A DNA stretch of 64,000 nucleotides from Oreohelix idahoensis (Eukaryota > Mollusca > Gastropoda > Stylommatophora > Oreohelicidae), in assembly GCA_024509875.1 (NCBI GenBank), contig JAMPIV010014832.1, forward strand, positions 372,001 to 436,000, written 5' to 3'. The stretch's first letter is position 1, and each line of letters begins with the position of its first letter. Under the pieces are notes generated by a model. The model saw only the letters and a list, made by a program, of their open reading frames with translations. It searched no databases and was not told the origin of the DNA. Made by a program: the position numbers and the translations under genes. This document shows positions 1 to 12,340 of the stretch, in pieces.

Positions 1-3000
1 GGCTGGACAGTCAAGAACATTAAAAATACTAGACCAAACTGCTGACAAGACCTTGTGCTTGATGTGGAACTGCCTCGGTCAACATTAGGACAGTCAGCTT
101 GTTTAGAATAAATGTGCTCATTTAACAACGGCCTCGACTTGGCAGCATTGATAGCCCTTTGATGAAACAGCTGATTTTGAAATTTCGATAAAGATGGAGT
201 GGGTTCAAACGCCAGTCCTAGCAACAATGGAGGATGATGTTAGTTTAAACCCAGGTGGGCGATGTCACATCGCAAAAGAACAGAGAAAAGAAGCTAAGGG
301 TCGAAACACTTTTCACACAAGCTAACTGTCGAAGCACTTTTCTGACGGGAGACACCTCCTCTTGATCACTACCGCTGCAGTGCTTCCAATTGAGTTTCTT
401 ATCAGTCTTTTTGTCTCCTGTTTCTTATTTGCAACTGTGTTATTCTTTTCCCAGCATGGAAAATAATTTTTATCAGCCCAGTATCTCGCCTTTGACATTT
501 TTGCTTCTCATGTCGTGCGGTGCTTATCATAATTTTTATTGTCTCAATGTCATTATATTTTTTAGTGTTTCATTCTTTCTTTCATTTGTTTGCGCGCTAC
601 CAGTTTACTCAGTTCGCTACCACTGTTACTGCATAATGAAGTTGTTTATTTTTCTACTTATGTTCAGTCCTGGCATTTCATGGATATTTTTTGATATGTA
701 GATTTTAAACAGAGAAGGGGATGTCGTAAATTTATTTTTGAGAGAAAGAGTCTAGAAATAGTAGTCCGGTTTAGAGGGTAGAATGATGATGAAAACTCAG
801 TGATAGAAATGTATAGATTAAATATGATGCTCCACAGAGTGCTGGAGGAGAGTAAAGACAGACTTATTTACGACAAATCGTTTCTCTCAATCTTCTCTTC
901 CACTCTCCTGGTCAAACAATTATTTGCCAGTTTTCCAGACACACGTTTGGTGCTTCAAACACTCCGACGACGTGGATACAGCTATATTAAACAAATAGGG
1001 AATTTTTGGGCTTTTGGGTATTCCAACACAGTCCGATATAAGTTTATGATGTTTATTAACCTAAAAGATCAAATCACAAAAAAAACAATATCAAGTGTTA
1101 CATAAAATTATCATAAGTACAGAAAAATGCAAATATCAAGGTAGGGAGGGGGTGAAGAAGATTGGTATCGACTAAGCCCTTCCCGCTTGTATTAGACAAA
1201 GATAAACCCAGTCTCAAGATAGATAGTTATCAGGAGCATAGGAAAGTTAACCCAACAGTGAATTTAATTACTCTGAAAGAGGTGTTACAATATTAGTTAT
1301 GTTGGTAGACAAAAAAATACTGTTATCCCAACTGGTGTCTTCCCTTTACTAAGCAAAGAAAAAAAAAAGGGGGGGGGGGATGAAACAGAGTTAACAAATT
1401 ATCCCACTAAAGGAACAATGCCGGGTATACAGAAAACGTATTACCCGGTAGGCAAGTTAACAAACGGTTTGTTGCAAAAAAATTAAATCTCCTGTCATTC
1501 ATGCACACTGTGCGGATCCACACTCATATACACCACACAATTACCGATTTCAGCATCAGACAATCCATAGCATGATATACACAGTAATTAAACTCCTTAC
1601 GTGAGAAAAACTGTCTAGTCCTTCTATGTCCCGCCCCAGATAATGCGAGGTTTCACTGAGAGCAAATATTCCCGCTTATCGCCGGACTTGAAGTTCTAAG
1701 AGTTCTTGTGTTTTATTATATAAAAGGAGTCTATGGGATGGCACTGACACAATTCAACACAGGGGTGAAAATAAGGTGATGGCAATATTCCTTCACTGCG
1801 TGATGACAGCAACTGACCGGTAAAGTTTTTTTTAATCCAGTGAGGAAAAACTAGGCTCAGTCACAGTCAGGTAAATCGGTAATCTCTCACAATAGAGCAG
1901 TATATAAACTATCGCTACTGGCACTGTTCATCTTCCAGTTTATCTTACAGATTGTAATTTAATCTGATGATAATAATCAAATGATCTTGGGTAGGCTTTC
2001 CTTCATGTAATTATGCTAGCCAGGCCGCACCGGACCACCACAAGATTTACTTTTAAAAAATGTCTCATCAAACTGTCTGGAAGTTTAAGAACCGAGTATG
2101 GAAACTCTGAAAGATTTCGTTATTGCTGGGATTGCAAAAGGTGATCAATCTAGAGAAAAAGATAGAAAACCCATAACAACATAATCATACTTTAAAAATC
2201 AAATAATCTTCTAAGCGCGCGATAAATTTCCCGTTAAGACCATTATATATACGCTCGCGTATTTAATTATGTATTTAATAAACACTGCGCGAGTTCTAGT
2301 GGTTAAATCACACATCTATAAATATAGGACTTAACTAAATTTATTAATTATAAATTCCTTCGCGACTTTAAAAGTTAATTTAAGCATTAAACATCTATTA
2401 TCTTTTTGGAAATAGTATAGCAGGTATATCATTACATTTACAACTGGAACTATTGAGACGGTTTAATTTAATAGGTTTAAATTAACACAAAATCCAATGA
2501 AATAGAATGAATGAACTAGACCACTAATCACTTTACACAATATATATTTTACCGTTTTGCACAGAAATAGAATTCACTGCAAATATAAATGAAAATCCAT
2601 GGGATAATCTAGCAAGATTTCAAATATCGCTAGTGCTTCTATCAAGTTCTGGCCAGCGAGTGATGAAGTGTATTTCTACGTGATCTGTATATCTACAACT
2701 GGAATGCAAGATGAGTGGGACATGAGAAACTTGACAGCTTATTTGATCACGGACGGATTTTGGGGATCTGACCGTCAGACTAAAGAGAGAAGCCGCCCCT
2801 GGCCTCTCGTATCTTCGCTCGCTGCTTGCGTCAGCTTTCCCCGTTCGCTCTGGCTGCGATCGGTTCCGTGCTTAACACTGAGATGCGAAATCGTTTCGGG
2901 GACCACTACTGTCTTTGATAGCATGCCGCCCGTCCTTCCTGAGATCTCCACCAGCGGAGATGATAAATACCTGCGAGAAACTAGCTTCTCTGCTCGGGGA

Positions 3001-3216
3001 TCGTCTCAGTGTTTTTGATCTCGTGCCGCATACTAAATGAGTCCCGGTGGAAATCGGTTCGCTCTGGCGAAACGAAAAGTTACAACAAATGTTCAGGGGT
3101 TCTAATGTTATGAAAAGCTAAAAGTCCCTTTAAATCATCCATCATGTCAGGGAAAATTCACTTGTCGAACTAGACGTACGTCACAGGGGACAACATACGC
3201 CATTTGTCTTATCACT
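1..3216. other. Unassigned AT-rich sequence
   Basis: No gene or mobile element is recognised here. Open frames at 390-701, 800-1105 and 2668-3018 (about 100-116 codons) show no known motif and no coding-like composition. The stretch 2760-3020 is more GC-rich than its surroundings and might be part of an unrecognised repeat. A short A/G homopolymer tract lies near 1361-1380. Confidence 0.5.
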
Positions 3217-3942
3217 TGTGACAAAACGTTTGTACATGTACTGTTGAGCCTCTCTCTCACTCCTCCATCCGCTTTCTATTTGGCATATTTTATGCACCTT
3301 CATTCATCTTTTTTGCAGTGACCACTCCTAGACTTGTTTACGCTTCGCCAGGTGAACCGTAATAATACCACGTTAATTAGACGGTGAGCGGTTATTACGT
3401 TTATCACCTTAGGCGTCTGGCCACCTTTGATAGAGCCGATCTCTATTGACACAGTATGGTCGCTCACGAGCGATGAAAAGAAAACCCATATTGTCTGTCT
3501 GAGGGAGCCGTCTGGGGCAAGCGAAGACACATGTGATAATTAGATAATCGTTTCCGCTGAGCCATCCCAGTATCAATATTACAGATAATCTGTCTGGGGA
3601 GAAAATATTGGTGAGAAGGTATCTAGACAAGAAATAAGAAAGAGGTCACACGTTGGAATTTTAAAATTTAATATTTTAAAACACGCGGTGGTATTATGAT
3701 TTAAACACCCCAACCCAGATAGTGCTAAAGAGATTGGATTGGTGTAAAGTGAGAGCCGGAATACACAATGGTTTTCCTTGGCAAATTCGTCGGAAGTGCA
3801 ATCTGGGATTAGAACTAAGAATTGGAAATATAATTTAGCGAAATCGGAGTCGAAAATCAGACTACATCGCCCCGTCAAGCTAGCAATTCACCAGAGCCAG
3901 AAAGAGAAGGATCGGACAAAGGAGTCTAAAATTATAAGTGCA

Positions 3943-4110
3943 AGATCGAATTATTTGGGCAACTTTGAAACTTACAATTAAACCCGCATATTTAAATACA
4001 AAGACTGGAAACTTAAAGGACCAGGATCGAAGTATTTGGGCAACTTTAAAACTTAAAAAAGTAAACCCGCATTTTTAAATACAAAGACTGGAGACCTAAG
4101 GAATCAGATC
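3943..4110. repeat. Tandem duplication of about 81 bp inside the family C LTR
   Basis: Two units start at 3943 and 4024. Both contain TTTGGGCAACTTT followed by an AAACCCGCAT...TTTAAATACAAAGACTGG block. The equivalent part of the copy at 58.4-58.5 kb appears to have a single unit. Confidence 0.75.
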
Positions 4111-4715
4111 ACCCGTCATAAGAGGAATACAAAATTTCCAGACCAAGTGATTCGAAAGCATCCTAAGTGCTGTGTCCATTCTAAACTGTGCCAGGAGATT
4201 GTGTTCCCAAAAGTTACTTTGGGGTAAGTGTAAACATTTATTTTACAAATGTGAATTTGACATGTTTTCCTTGCTAAGTGGTTATATATGAAACTGGCAA
4301 CATTTATAAACCACTACAGCAAGTGGTGGTGTTTGTTTTATGCTAATTCGCGCAGAAACGCGAAAGCAGCAGCAACCCCAGACTCCGACTGGAGCAGTGA
4401 TGAGTGATGATTACATCACATGTGCCTCAAGTGTATCATATCATTTTGTGAGATATATGTACCTTGTTAATTGTAATTCAGGCAAATCATTGCTTTCGCG
4501 CTGTCCAAGCACATATTTTCCCAGTTTAATACCAAGAATAATATTGGTGATTTCTAATCATCTTCCCTGAGTTACGCTGTGTATATTCAAAAGAATATAA
4601 TTATTTAGAGAGGCTAACATTGGTGGGTGAACAGCGAGACAATGCGCCTGTTAAATTGCAGCCCACAAATGTACGTAGCAGAGGCATTTGTTCTTTTTAT
4701 TTGTGTCTAAAGTTT

Positions 4716-4815
4716 GTGGAACGAAGCTATCAGACTGTTCGTGGAACGAAGCTATCAGACTGTTCGTGGAACGAAGCTATCAGACTGTTCGTAGAACAAA
4801 GCTATCAGACTGTGA
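4716..4815. repeat. 25-bp tandem repeat, four units
   Basis: Units begin at 4716, 4741, 4766 and 4791 with the core GTGGAACGAAGCTATCAGAC; the last unit is slightly changed. It lies in the family C LTR, where the inverted copy has one diverged unit, so it is a local expansion. Confidence 0.85.
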
Positions 4816-4979
4816 AGTATCATCATCACAGAAGAATTGACGAAACCACGGCTGCGGTAGTCATCGATGCTAAGCTAAGTGCTAACTAAAAGGCAAGAGC
4901 AAAGAACATTAGCATTCCTCTGTCCAGTTTTTATGAAGATACAACTTTTATCTAAAATTCACCATCATTTCATCGTTAT

Positions 4980-5400
4980 TTTAACCTGGTAAAACTAATT
5001 GATTATTAAATGTGGTACATGCCATTTTAAAACTAAACAGTCATTGTTTATTCAGTTATTATATGTATGAAAGCAAAACGTATGAGCAAGAAATTAGACT
5101 TATATAGAGCAAAAACTTAGAAAAGAATTTCGCTGGACTTACACCAGCTGAGCGACGGATCAGATATAGGTTAACAATTGCTCTGCCCTATGCAGCATTG
5201 TTCTTGACGTCCGAAAATATCTTGTGATTACTCCCTTGAGATAGAAGCGTCATTACCCTTCTATCTGCAACTCTGCCAAGAGTAATCTTGAGCGAAGGTA
5301 GACACCTTTGACGACCCATTTTAGATACTCTTGCGTTTTTGCCAGTGGTGGACCACTACTGCAGAGCTAAAGGGGGGGGGGGGCGGCAATCCGTGACATC
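4980..5400 (-). mobile_element. LINE-A 3' end fragment, copy 1
   Basis: Read on the minus strand, this matches 55290-55758 (plus strand) along most of its length, and 7010-7330 over the part just after the LINE-A coding region. Shared landmarks are a CCTGCTTTGCAG-like block, ACCTTCGC(A)(T/C)AAGATTACTCTTGGCAGAG, and a tail with AATTAAGCA. At the right end a run of G (about 5371-5382) has replaced a shorter purine stretch present in the other copies. It is untranslated or badly decayed coding sequence from the 3' end of a LINE. Confidence 0.65.
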
Positions 5401-5462
5401 TCTGTTTATTTATATCAGTATATGATAACTATCAGTATCATATTATCAGTATATGATGACTT

Positions 5463-5735
5463 TTGTCAGTAGTGAAACGTCGAAAGCTTGCCTGGCTTGG
5501 GCATGTAACTCGTCGTGACTCCCTTTCGAAAACGATCCTCCAGGGAACAGTCGAAGGTAAACGGAGAAGAGAAAGGCAAAGAAAATCCTGGGCTGATAAC
5601 ATCAAAGAATGGGCAGGGCACGGTTTTTCCACACTTGTACGCATTGCTGAGGATAGAGAGCAGTGGAGGACCCTGTCAGTTGATGCTTCCACCATGGCAA
5701 CCCTACGACCCATGACGGGTTGCGGGTTGAGATAA
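5463..5735 (+). pseudogene. LINE reverse-transcriptase C-terminal fragment (type B)
   Basis: The frame encodes a basic C-terminal domain common downstream of the reverse transcriptase in invertebrate LINEs: a W-L-G-H-V segment near the start, then a GKRRRERQRKSW stretch, then DNIKEW, then an EDREQWRTL segment. No catalytic reverse-transcriptase motif is present, so this is a 5'-truncated copy keeping only the last ~90 codons. It starts next to three imperfect ATCAGTAT repeats (5414-5462). A TCAA-rich simple repeat at 5817-5860 may be its 3' tail. It sits between two LINE-A fragments of opposite orientation, showing repeated insertion into one place. Confidence 0.7.
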
Positions 5736-5743
5736 GATGATAT

Positions 5744-6403
5744 GACATATCATGGCAGATGTTATTTTCGTTGTATTTTTCCTCAGCAGAGAGTACTATT
5801 TAGTCAATAGCCTTTCTGTCAATCAATAAATCAATCATTCAATCAATCAGTCAATACTCTTTAGCTCCCCAAGTAGCATAGGCCTTCAACAAACACGTGC
5901 CATGTCCTCCTGTCACGTGCCATCAGCTCAAGTTCTTTCCACGTTTTCCTCATCATTTTCACCTGTCTCCAGTTTTCTTCTCCGTGTGTGTTTTTTGTTT
6001 TTGTTTTGGTCTACCTGTGCCTGTCTTACCTGTGCCTGTCTTACCTGTCTCTGTCAACCCTGGGGATTCTAGAACAAAGACTGCCTTGTAATGCTACCGT
6101 CAGGTTTCCTCAGTGTGTGCGTGTGTGTATGTGGTCTGCCTGGCTGAAACTAATTCTTCTTCAGCTTTTCTTATTGAACTTGTCTAACGCGCCCCCCTCC
6201 CTTCCCCCAGGTAGCCGATGAAACTCGTATTAACACTCATAAATTATAGTGGCCTATATACTTTTCCAAAATACTGCGTATCTGTTCTCTGTTTAATACC
6301 CAAGCTGCTCTACACTATATGTATTACTCATTTTACTAGTCACTAAATGCAGTATGATCCTGAGCCGTATTTTGGTTGATACAATCAGACTGATACAACA
6401 AAT
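5744..6403. other. Unassigned sequence with simple repeats
   Basis: It holds a (TCAA)-like simple repeat near 5817-5860 and a short duplicated CCTGTGCCTGTCTTA block near 6012-6050. No gene is recognised. Confidence 0.6.
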
Positions 6404-7330
6404 GTGTCCAAAGGGGAAGAGTGGAGTAGTTCAGGGAAGAACTGGATAAACTACCAGCAGGTCATCATCAGCCTTGGCAGAGAGTGCAGATCTTGGGGCA
6501 ATGGAAAAGCAGAGCTGGAGATTAAGCAGCTGATAAGTGATCATGCTGGGGATGATGACGCTATTGTGTACACTAATAGGTCTGTAGTGCGTGGTGAGAA
6601 ATCAGGATGGGTCTTCTCTGCGAGAATAAAGGGCAGGGTCATCTCTGAACAGAGTGGAGCCTACATGACAACAACCTCCAGCATGAGAATGGAGGTAGAC
6701 TCAGTAACTGCAGCACTGAGGTGGCTGTCTGAAACTCCATCAACCATGGCAGTTATATTGTCAGACTCTCAAGCCATGCTTCGGAAAGTTCAGAACGGAT
6801 GGCTGTGGCAGGAATGGAAAACATCAATAGAATCCTCAAGTCTCCAAGAACTGGTGTGGATCTACTTCCTGGTCATGCAGGGGTACGTGGCAATAAGAGA
6901 GCTGACAGACTGGCCTCGAGAGCACCCATAGTGAGGACACTGGACATGGATAAGGAGGAGATACTAAGGGCAATTAATGATCGCCTGCTAGATAATGACT
7001 GTGACGGTATTGCCTCCCCTGCTTTGCAGTAGTGGTCGAACAGCGGTCAAAACTCAGAGTATCTAATATGGGCTTCAAAGGTATCTACCTTCGCACAAGA
7101 TTACTCTTGGCAGAGATGTAGATAGAAGGGTAATGACACTTCTATTACAAAGGGAGTCTTCACAAGATATTCAGATAAGCGAAAACAATGCTGCTTTGCC
7201 TGAGCACGTTAATTCTAGAACCTGCCGACAACTTTTGTGAAGGAATTAAGCATTTATTAATTTCAGCTTGTTCAAGCTCCCACCCCTGATTTACTCAGTG
7301 GAATTCTATTATTCTGGTATAGCTCTGTTT
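6404..7330 (+). pseudogene. LINE-A RNase H domain and 3' region, copy 2
   Basis: The frame from 6404 shows an RNase H domain. The usual Y-T-D-G-S start reads YTNRS (around 6575-6590), so the first catalytic Asp is Asn. The Glu in RMEVDSV and the Asp in LSDSQAM are kept. Near 6850 the frame shifts by one base: the end of the fold (PGHAGVRGNKRADRLASRA) is found in the next frame, 6799-7032. Sequence after 7032 to about 7330 matches LINE-A copies at 4980-5400 and 55290-55758. RNase H removes the RNA strand during reverse transcription in LINE clades that carry it. With a lost catalytic residue, a frameshift and no upstream reverse transcriptase, this copy is dead. Confidence 0.8.
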
Positions 7331-8002
7331 AGAGTGTGTTTAGTAAATTGATTGAGACAAACATGCAGTACATTTAAAAGGATTAATTCGAAGTTAAATT
7401 TTTAACATTACAAATAACAAAATTTAATAATCACTTTAGGTTTTAACATTGAAAATAATTTGAATAATTTAGAAGAAAAGTTTCCTCATTGATTTATAGT
7501 AGAGATGGTGGGGAAAAGTTCACTTTGGCAGCGTATAATTTTCACTTAGCTGCCAATAGTAGTTTCTGCTCCCGCTGATGGGTTCTGTGTACACTGCTCT
7601 CACTAGTTGCTGGTCAAGATTAAAGGCGCCGCACATTCCTAGAACGTCAAGGAATAACGGCGAAACTGGTCCTGCGTCTTGTCTATAAGACCCTCTTATG
7701 ATGGCGTCTTGCACAACGTCAGTCCACTTCTACCTTCACTTGGTTAAAGAGATAGTACTTTCTGCTGGTACCACCAATAACTATGATAAAGAATAGAAAC
7801 GAAACGCTTTCCTCAGTATTGCGTTTCCCGACCCATACTTACAAGGGTATGTGCTCCCCTCTTCTCAGAATTTACCCTCCATGAGAATTAAATGTAATCC
7901 CTCGGGATAAAACTTTCTTTACATTTAAATAGAATAGCTTTAGCTTTATCTTACTTTCAAATGAAAAGCTTAATAATACAGATATAGTCTGTTTACATGT
8001 AC
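7331..8002. other. Unassigned AT-rich flank of Element 1
   Basis: Nothing coding is recognised. The last ~50 bases resemble units of the degenerate tandem repeat on the other side of Element 1 (17265-17490), so Element 1 inserted at or in that repeat. Confidence 0.5.
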
Positions 8003-8007
8003 ATCTC

Positions 8008-10351
8008 TGTAGTGGATTTTGATGGTATTGTATGGTGGTGTATCACCTAGTGTGATGCGTGAGGTCAGCTGTGAAGGCTCCTGAGATAATTGTAGCTGTG
8101 AATATACAGAAGGCCCTTTCGTGCTACCACTTTATGACCTCACACATATCTTTTTTTTTTACTAATGAATGTGGCTACGTTAAAATCTAGGGTACTGAAT
8201 GCAATGTGTTGTATGGACATATACAAACACACACAGATATTAATTAAGTCTAATACTATCAATAAAATTTATAACACAATGAACTAAATTCAGCTGGTTA
8301 AATTTAGAATAGAAAATCTTTTTTTAAATTTATTTGTTCTGAACCAAGGTTTTATTTTGGCCAGAACTTATGCAAAGATTTTGAAATTTATGAATGAATG
8401 GCATGAATAAATGGCATGTTAAATGAAAGATGTTTACATATGCAATCTTCAAGATTAATTATAGTATTACTGTTCGTAATGTTAATTTTCCTGGGAAAAC
8501 TATGAATGGATGTGCTGTTGGGGTGGCTTCATCCCTCCCTGTTTATGCCTACACAGCATTGTCCATTAATGATGGAAGGAAATGGGATGCTTCAGTAGTA
8601 AATTCTCTTGGGTGCTAGTTTTATGAAGTTGGTGTAAGTTCAGCAGGCCAGCTAGCCTACTTAACTTTGCCAGATTTGTTCTGGTGCTGGAATATGATGG
8701 CCCCACCTCTCCGTGCTTGAGCAATACACAGATGTTCTGTCGAAATGTACCCTGCACGGGTCCTCACTTCAATTATTAATCAGCATTTGACACCACCTTA
8801 GTGTCAAGATCGAACTCACAGCTCTGAAATAAAGTATTGGTTTTTGCTCAGAACCTTACCTAATAAGCCACTTCTACACATAACAAATTACAATAACACC
8901 ACATAAACAGGGTCAGTTCTCTCTGACCAGACAGCACATCTTACCTAGTTGGTTTCGCATAGGGTAAGTTTCCCCAGTCTACAGATTCTGAAATAGGTGC
9001 ATTATCTCACTGCCATAGAATAGGATAGGTGATATGATTCACTGTTCTCAACCCTTGATCACCCTTCCTAAACCTTGCTGTAGTTTATATATTGTTTGTC
9101 CCTAGACCCTGAACTAGGGCGGGGGGTCCAGAGCGAATCCTTACTTGTTTGTAAGGCTAGATTTCGATATGGCAGTATCAAATCACTCGAACATTAAACA
9201 ATATTCAAAATATACAAAGAAATAATTTCAATCTTACCAGATTATGAATAAAGAACACAGAAATGCTAGCAAAACTCAGCTGAGCTGCTGGCTATAGTAT
9301 GGCGTCCCTGAACTTATTTCAATTTATTTCATTTGGAAATCACCACACTTGAAATTTACTGTGTCTATCACTGGACAACTATTGAGGAATGGCAAAAAAG
9401 CTCGTCTGAGCGCGGATAATATGATTGTCTGTGGCCAATCAATGCCTTGGTTTTTTTAAATTCAAATTTCCTACACTAAAGTCATTTCAGTCATGCTTCA
9501 GTCAAGTATGGATTTTTATCTGTTAGTCTGTCCGTCTCTACTTGCGTTTTCACAAAAACGTACTTGATTTTTGAACCAACTTTTCTCTCCCCTCCAAAAT
9601 TTTGTCGTTAAAAGTTATTTTTAGACACAGCTTCCACCAATATCCCTTCTCTTCCATGCTAAGTAGATTTGAACACCTGCGTCTCAAGGTCGCGATTTTT
9701 GTGCAAATAGCGACACTTTTGATTCAATGCAGTCTTTCGCTGTTGTGAACAACACTGTCTTTTGTCATTATTTTCATTATTATCTATCCGTCTGTAAAAT
9801 TAAAAACATATTATTTCACTGCTCAGAATGGGCCATCCGGCCAGCTAATTTTTATATTCCTAACATTAATATTAAGAAAAGTTACTTTTTAAATTTTGTA
9901 ATATTTCAAGCATCTGCGTTTAGCCGCTGAATTCAAATCAAAGGCTTGGTATCGCAAAAGCGTCCAATAAATGACTGTGGCGTATCATATCCAGGGTCCC
10001 TTCTGTCGAGTTCCTTACTTTATGTCAACTTGGGGAACGTGACTTTTTTTACTCCCCCCCCCCCCCCCCCCCCCCCCCCTTCCCCCCCCCCCCCCAAGTG
10101 CGTCTCCTTAGCCTTGCTAGTCTCACGCAATTTTTTCCAGTCATATTTTTTTTTCCTTTTGATCCGCCGTTCTCATCCCTCCAAATGGTAACCGTTTTGA
10201 TTTCCCGTCTAACAAGTCAATTTTTATGGAGGGTGATGACCCGCGGTCAGGGCGATCATGTACTATCAGCAGCTTACGCATTATGTTTTTATCCTTACAT
10301 TTTATCCTTTGGAGATATTTTTACGTTGTATCACTTGTTAATTTTATGACA
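8008..10351 (-). repeat. Element 1 3' LTR
   Basis: This is the left copy of the 2.3 kb terminal repeat and, because the element is on the minus strand, its 3' LTR. A poly-C tract at about 10054-10095 is longer than the one in the other LTR (about 16983-17002). The LTR is unusually long for gypsy elements and has no convincing reading frame. Confidence 0.93.
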
Positions 10352-10364
10352 CATCTCCCCACTT
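10352..10364 (-). other. Element 1 polypurine tract
   Basis: On the minus strand AAGTGGGGAGATG lies directly before the TGTCATAAAA start of the 3' LTR, the position and purine-rich make-up expected of the plus-strand DNA primer. Confidence 0.75.
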
Positions 10365-10438
10365 GAAAACATGCCTACGGCAAGTTCTAAAACCAGTGAT
10401 ACACATAGATAAAATCTCTCCTCCCGTCTGCCATTACT

Positions 10439-12340
10439 CTAATTTTGATCACAGGGGTGCCGACTGAGGAAATCTGCACCGACATTCAATTTGCCTGGGA
10501 TATATTGGATACTAAACTGATAAGGTTGAAGTAATAAAGACCACCTCAGCAATCTTGCGTTTTCATGCTTAGCCTGAGATAAGAATACGAGAGGCTGATG
10601 ATCCGTCTCCACCACAAAAGTCCTACCATACAGATAGATTTGAAACTTCTTTATTGCCCAGATTAACGCTAAACATTCTTTTTCGCTTGTGGAGTATCCT
10701 TGTTCCGCCTTATTCAATTTGCGGCTTGCATAAGCGACTGGTTTCAGTTCCCCATCAGGTGAAGATGATCTTTGCAACAAAGCCCCTCCGAGTCCTACAT
10801 TACTTGCATCGGTTCTTAAGACAAAGTCCTGTGTCAAATCAGGCAGTTTGAGAATAGGCCTGCTAGTGAGTTTTTCCTTTAACTCTTGGAACGCTAGTTC
10901 ACATTGTGCAGTCCAAATAATTTTATCTGGAAGTCCCTTGCGAGTCAGATCAGTCAGAGGAGCACAAATAGCGTTAAAATTTTTGATGTATTTCTGATAA
11001 AATCCGCATAACGACACGAATGATCGCACGTCCTTTTTTGTTTGTGGTCTAGGTGCTCTCTGCAGTTTTTCCAAGTTCTTGGGGTCAGGGGTCATGTTAC
11101 CCTGATATACAGTGTGTCCCAAGAATTCCAACTCTTTGCATCCAATACAACATTTTGTTGGCCTAGCAGTTAAGTTCGCCTCCCGAAGTCTATTAAATAA
11201 CATTTCTAGAGCTTCAATGTGTTCTTCAAATGTCTCTGTGGCGACGAGAATATCATCCATGAAATTCGTGATACATGGGTTATTCAGGGGATCCAACAAT
11301 TTGCGCATCATCCTTGAAAATACACTCGGAGCATTTTTCAGTCCGAATGGTAGCATATTGAATTCATAATGTCCATCCGAAGTGCTAAAAGCCAAATAAG
11401 GTCTCACTTCAGGCTTCACTGGGATCTGGTAATAGCCTTTACTAAGATCCACCTTTGAAAAGTATTTTGCCTTGTTCAGTCTGGCAAATAACTGTTTTGT
11501 GTCTGGTAATGGATCCACTTGTCCTTCTGTGACAGCATTCAGTTTCCTGTAATCTATGCACAGTCTGTGTTCCCCAGAAGGTTTTCTCAACAAAACGACA
11601 CTAGAACTAAAAGATGATTCACTGTGCGAAATAATCCCCTCCTTCAGCAAATAATCTATTTCTTCCTTCAATGCCTTCTCCTTCGCGAACGGAATAGAAT
11701 AGGCTCTCATACAGATTGGGTTTGAGTCTACCAGTTTCATGTCATACTGTAGCAAATTTGTATGGCCTGGTTTATCTGTTAATACATCTGTATGTTCCTC
11801 CAGAACCTGTTGAACTCTCTCCCTCTGGTTTTTAGTCAGGTGCTTACTGACTTTTACCTGTGCTGCTGTTTCACAAGGATGTAATGGGTATTCATGTGAG
11901 GTGAGTGGTTCCTTTTGCATCTGGGTTGCAATAGCCAAGGTCAATAAGGGGGTGCTTTCCTGGAGTGGTCTGTCCAGATACTTCTTTAATAAGTTTACAT
12001 GATAAACTTTCTCCTTCCCCTTTTTGTCAATTTTATAGTTTGTTCTAGACACCTTCTCTAGAACCGTATATGGACCTTGCCAACCAATTTGTAATTTATT
12101 CTGGCTACCGGGTAGTAGAAGAAGCACCTTCTCTCCCACAGCTAGTTCTCGGTCCTTTGCCTTCCTATTAAAATATGCTGCATGTTTCTTCCTGGCTTGT
12201 TTCAAATTATCATTTGCCAGTTTCCATCCAGCTTTCAAACGAGTGGTCAGTTCGTTCACGTATTGATAAGATGAGGTAACAGGTTCTTCCGCCTTCTCAT
12301 CCGTCCAGGTCCTTAATAAAGCTACATCTGGATCTTTAAT
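10439..12340 (-). CDS. pol: Element 1 pol: integrase C-terminal region, reverse transcriptase, RNase H
   Basis: The frame is open from a stop at 12341-12343 down to 10439. The first ~30 codons are the end of an integrase. A GPY/F-type motif (IGWQGPY) follows about 60 codons after 12259. Reverse transcriptase comes next, with VDLSKGYYQ, NMLPFGLKNAP and an FMDD active site (second Asp about 336 codons after 12259; FMDD in place of the usual YVDD or YIDD). RNase H has Asp in RTDASN, Glu in SEKECLA, Asp in VVETDHQP and Asp in GADFLSR. There are no internal stops. It copies element RNA into DNA and removes the RNA. The frame keeps only the tail of integrase. There is no natural start codon at 12259 (GTG); it was probably part of one gag-pol frame. 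Confidence 0.9.
   Translation of the reverse strand: MKDPDVALLRTWTDEKAEEPVTSSYQYVNELTTRLKAGWKLANDNLKQARKKHAAYFNRKAKDRELAVGEKVLLLLPGSQNKLQIGWQGPYTVLEKVSRTNYKIDKKGKEKVYHVNLLKKYLDRPLQESTPLLTLAIATQMQKEPLTSHEYPLHPCETAAQVKVSKHLTKNQRERVQQVLEEHTDVLTDKPGHTNLLQYDMKLVDSNPICMRAYSIPFAKEKALKEEIDYLLKEGIISHSESSFSSSVVLLRKPSGEHRLCIDYRKLNAVTEGQVDPLPDTKQLFARLNKAKYFSKVDLSKGYYQIPVKPEVRPYLAFSTSDGHYEFNMLPFGLKNAPSVFSRMMRKLLDPLNNPCITNFMDDILVATETFEEHIEALEMLFNRLREANLTARPTKCCIGCKELEFLGHTVYQGNMTPDPKNLEKLQRAPRPQTKKDVRSFVSLCGFYQKYIKNFNAICAPLTDLTRKGLPDKIIWTAQCELAFQELKEKLTSRPILKLPDLTQDFVLRTDASNVGLGGALLQRSSSPDGELKPVAYASRKLNKAEQGYSTSEKECLALIWAIKKFQIYLYGRTFVVETDHQPLVFLSQAKHENARLLRWSLLLQPYQFSIQYIPGKLNVGADFLSRHPCDQN

Larger units (their letters stand above)
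3217..4900 (+). mobile_element. LTR-like repeat, family C, copy 1 (solo or truncated)
   Basis: This stretch is a diverged inverted copy of 57340-59324. Shared blocks include the start (TGTGACAAAACG here, TGTGACGAAACA there, reverse strand), the block around 3500-3560, and the block around 4330-4660. A third partial copy at 60962-61326 borders gag and protease remnants, which is why I read the repeat as an LTR. It starts with TG at 3217. I could not fix the far end or a target duplication, so 4900 is approximate. No gag or pol sequence adjoins it, so it is probably a solo LTR or a truncated remnant. Confidence 0.6.

Noticed and set aside
2668..3018. A 116-codon frame in the GC-rich patch
   Set aside because: No domain, no start context or splice signals of note, and composition not clearly coding.
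8430..8757. Small open frames in the Element 1 LTR, repeated at 15352-15679
   Set aside because: They are conserved only because the two LTRs are recent copies. They have no known motif, and plus- and minus-strand frames coincide.
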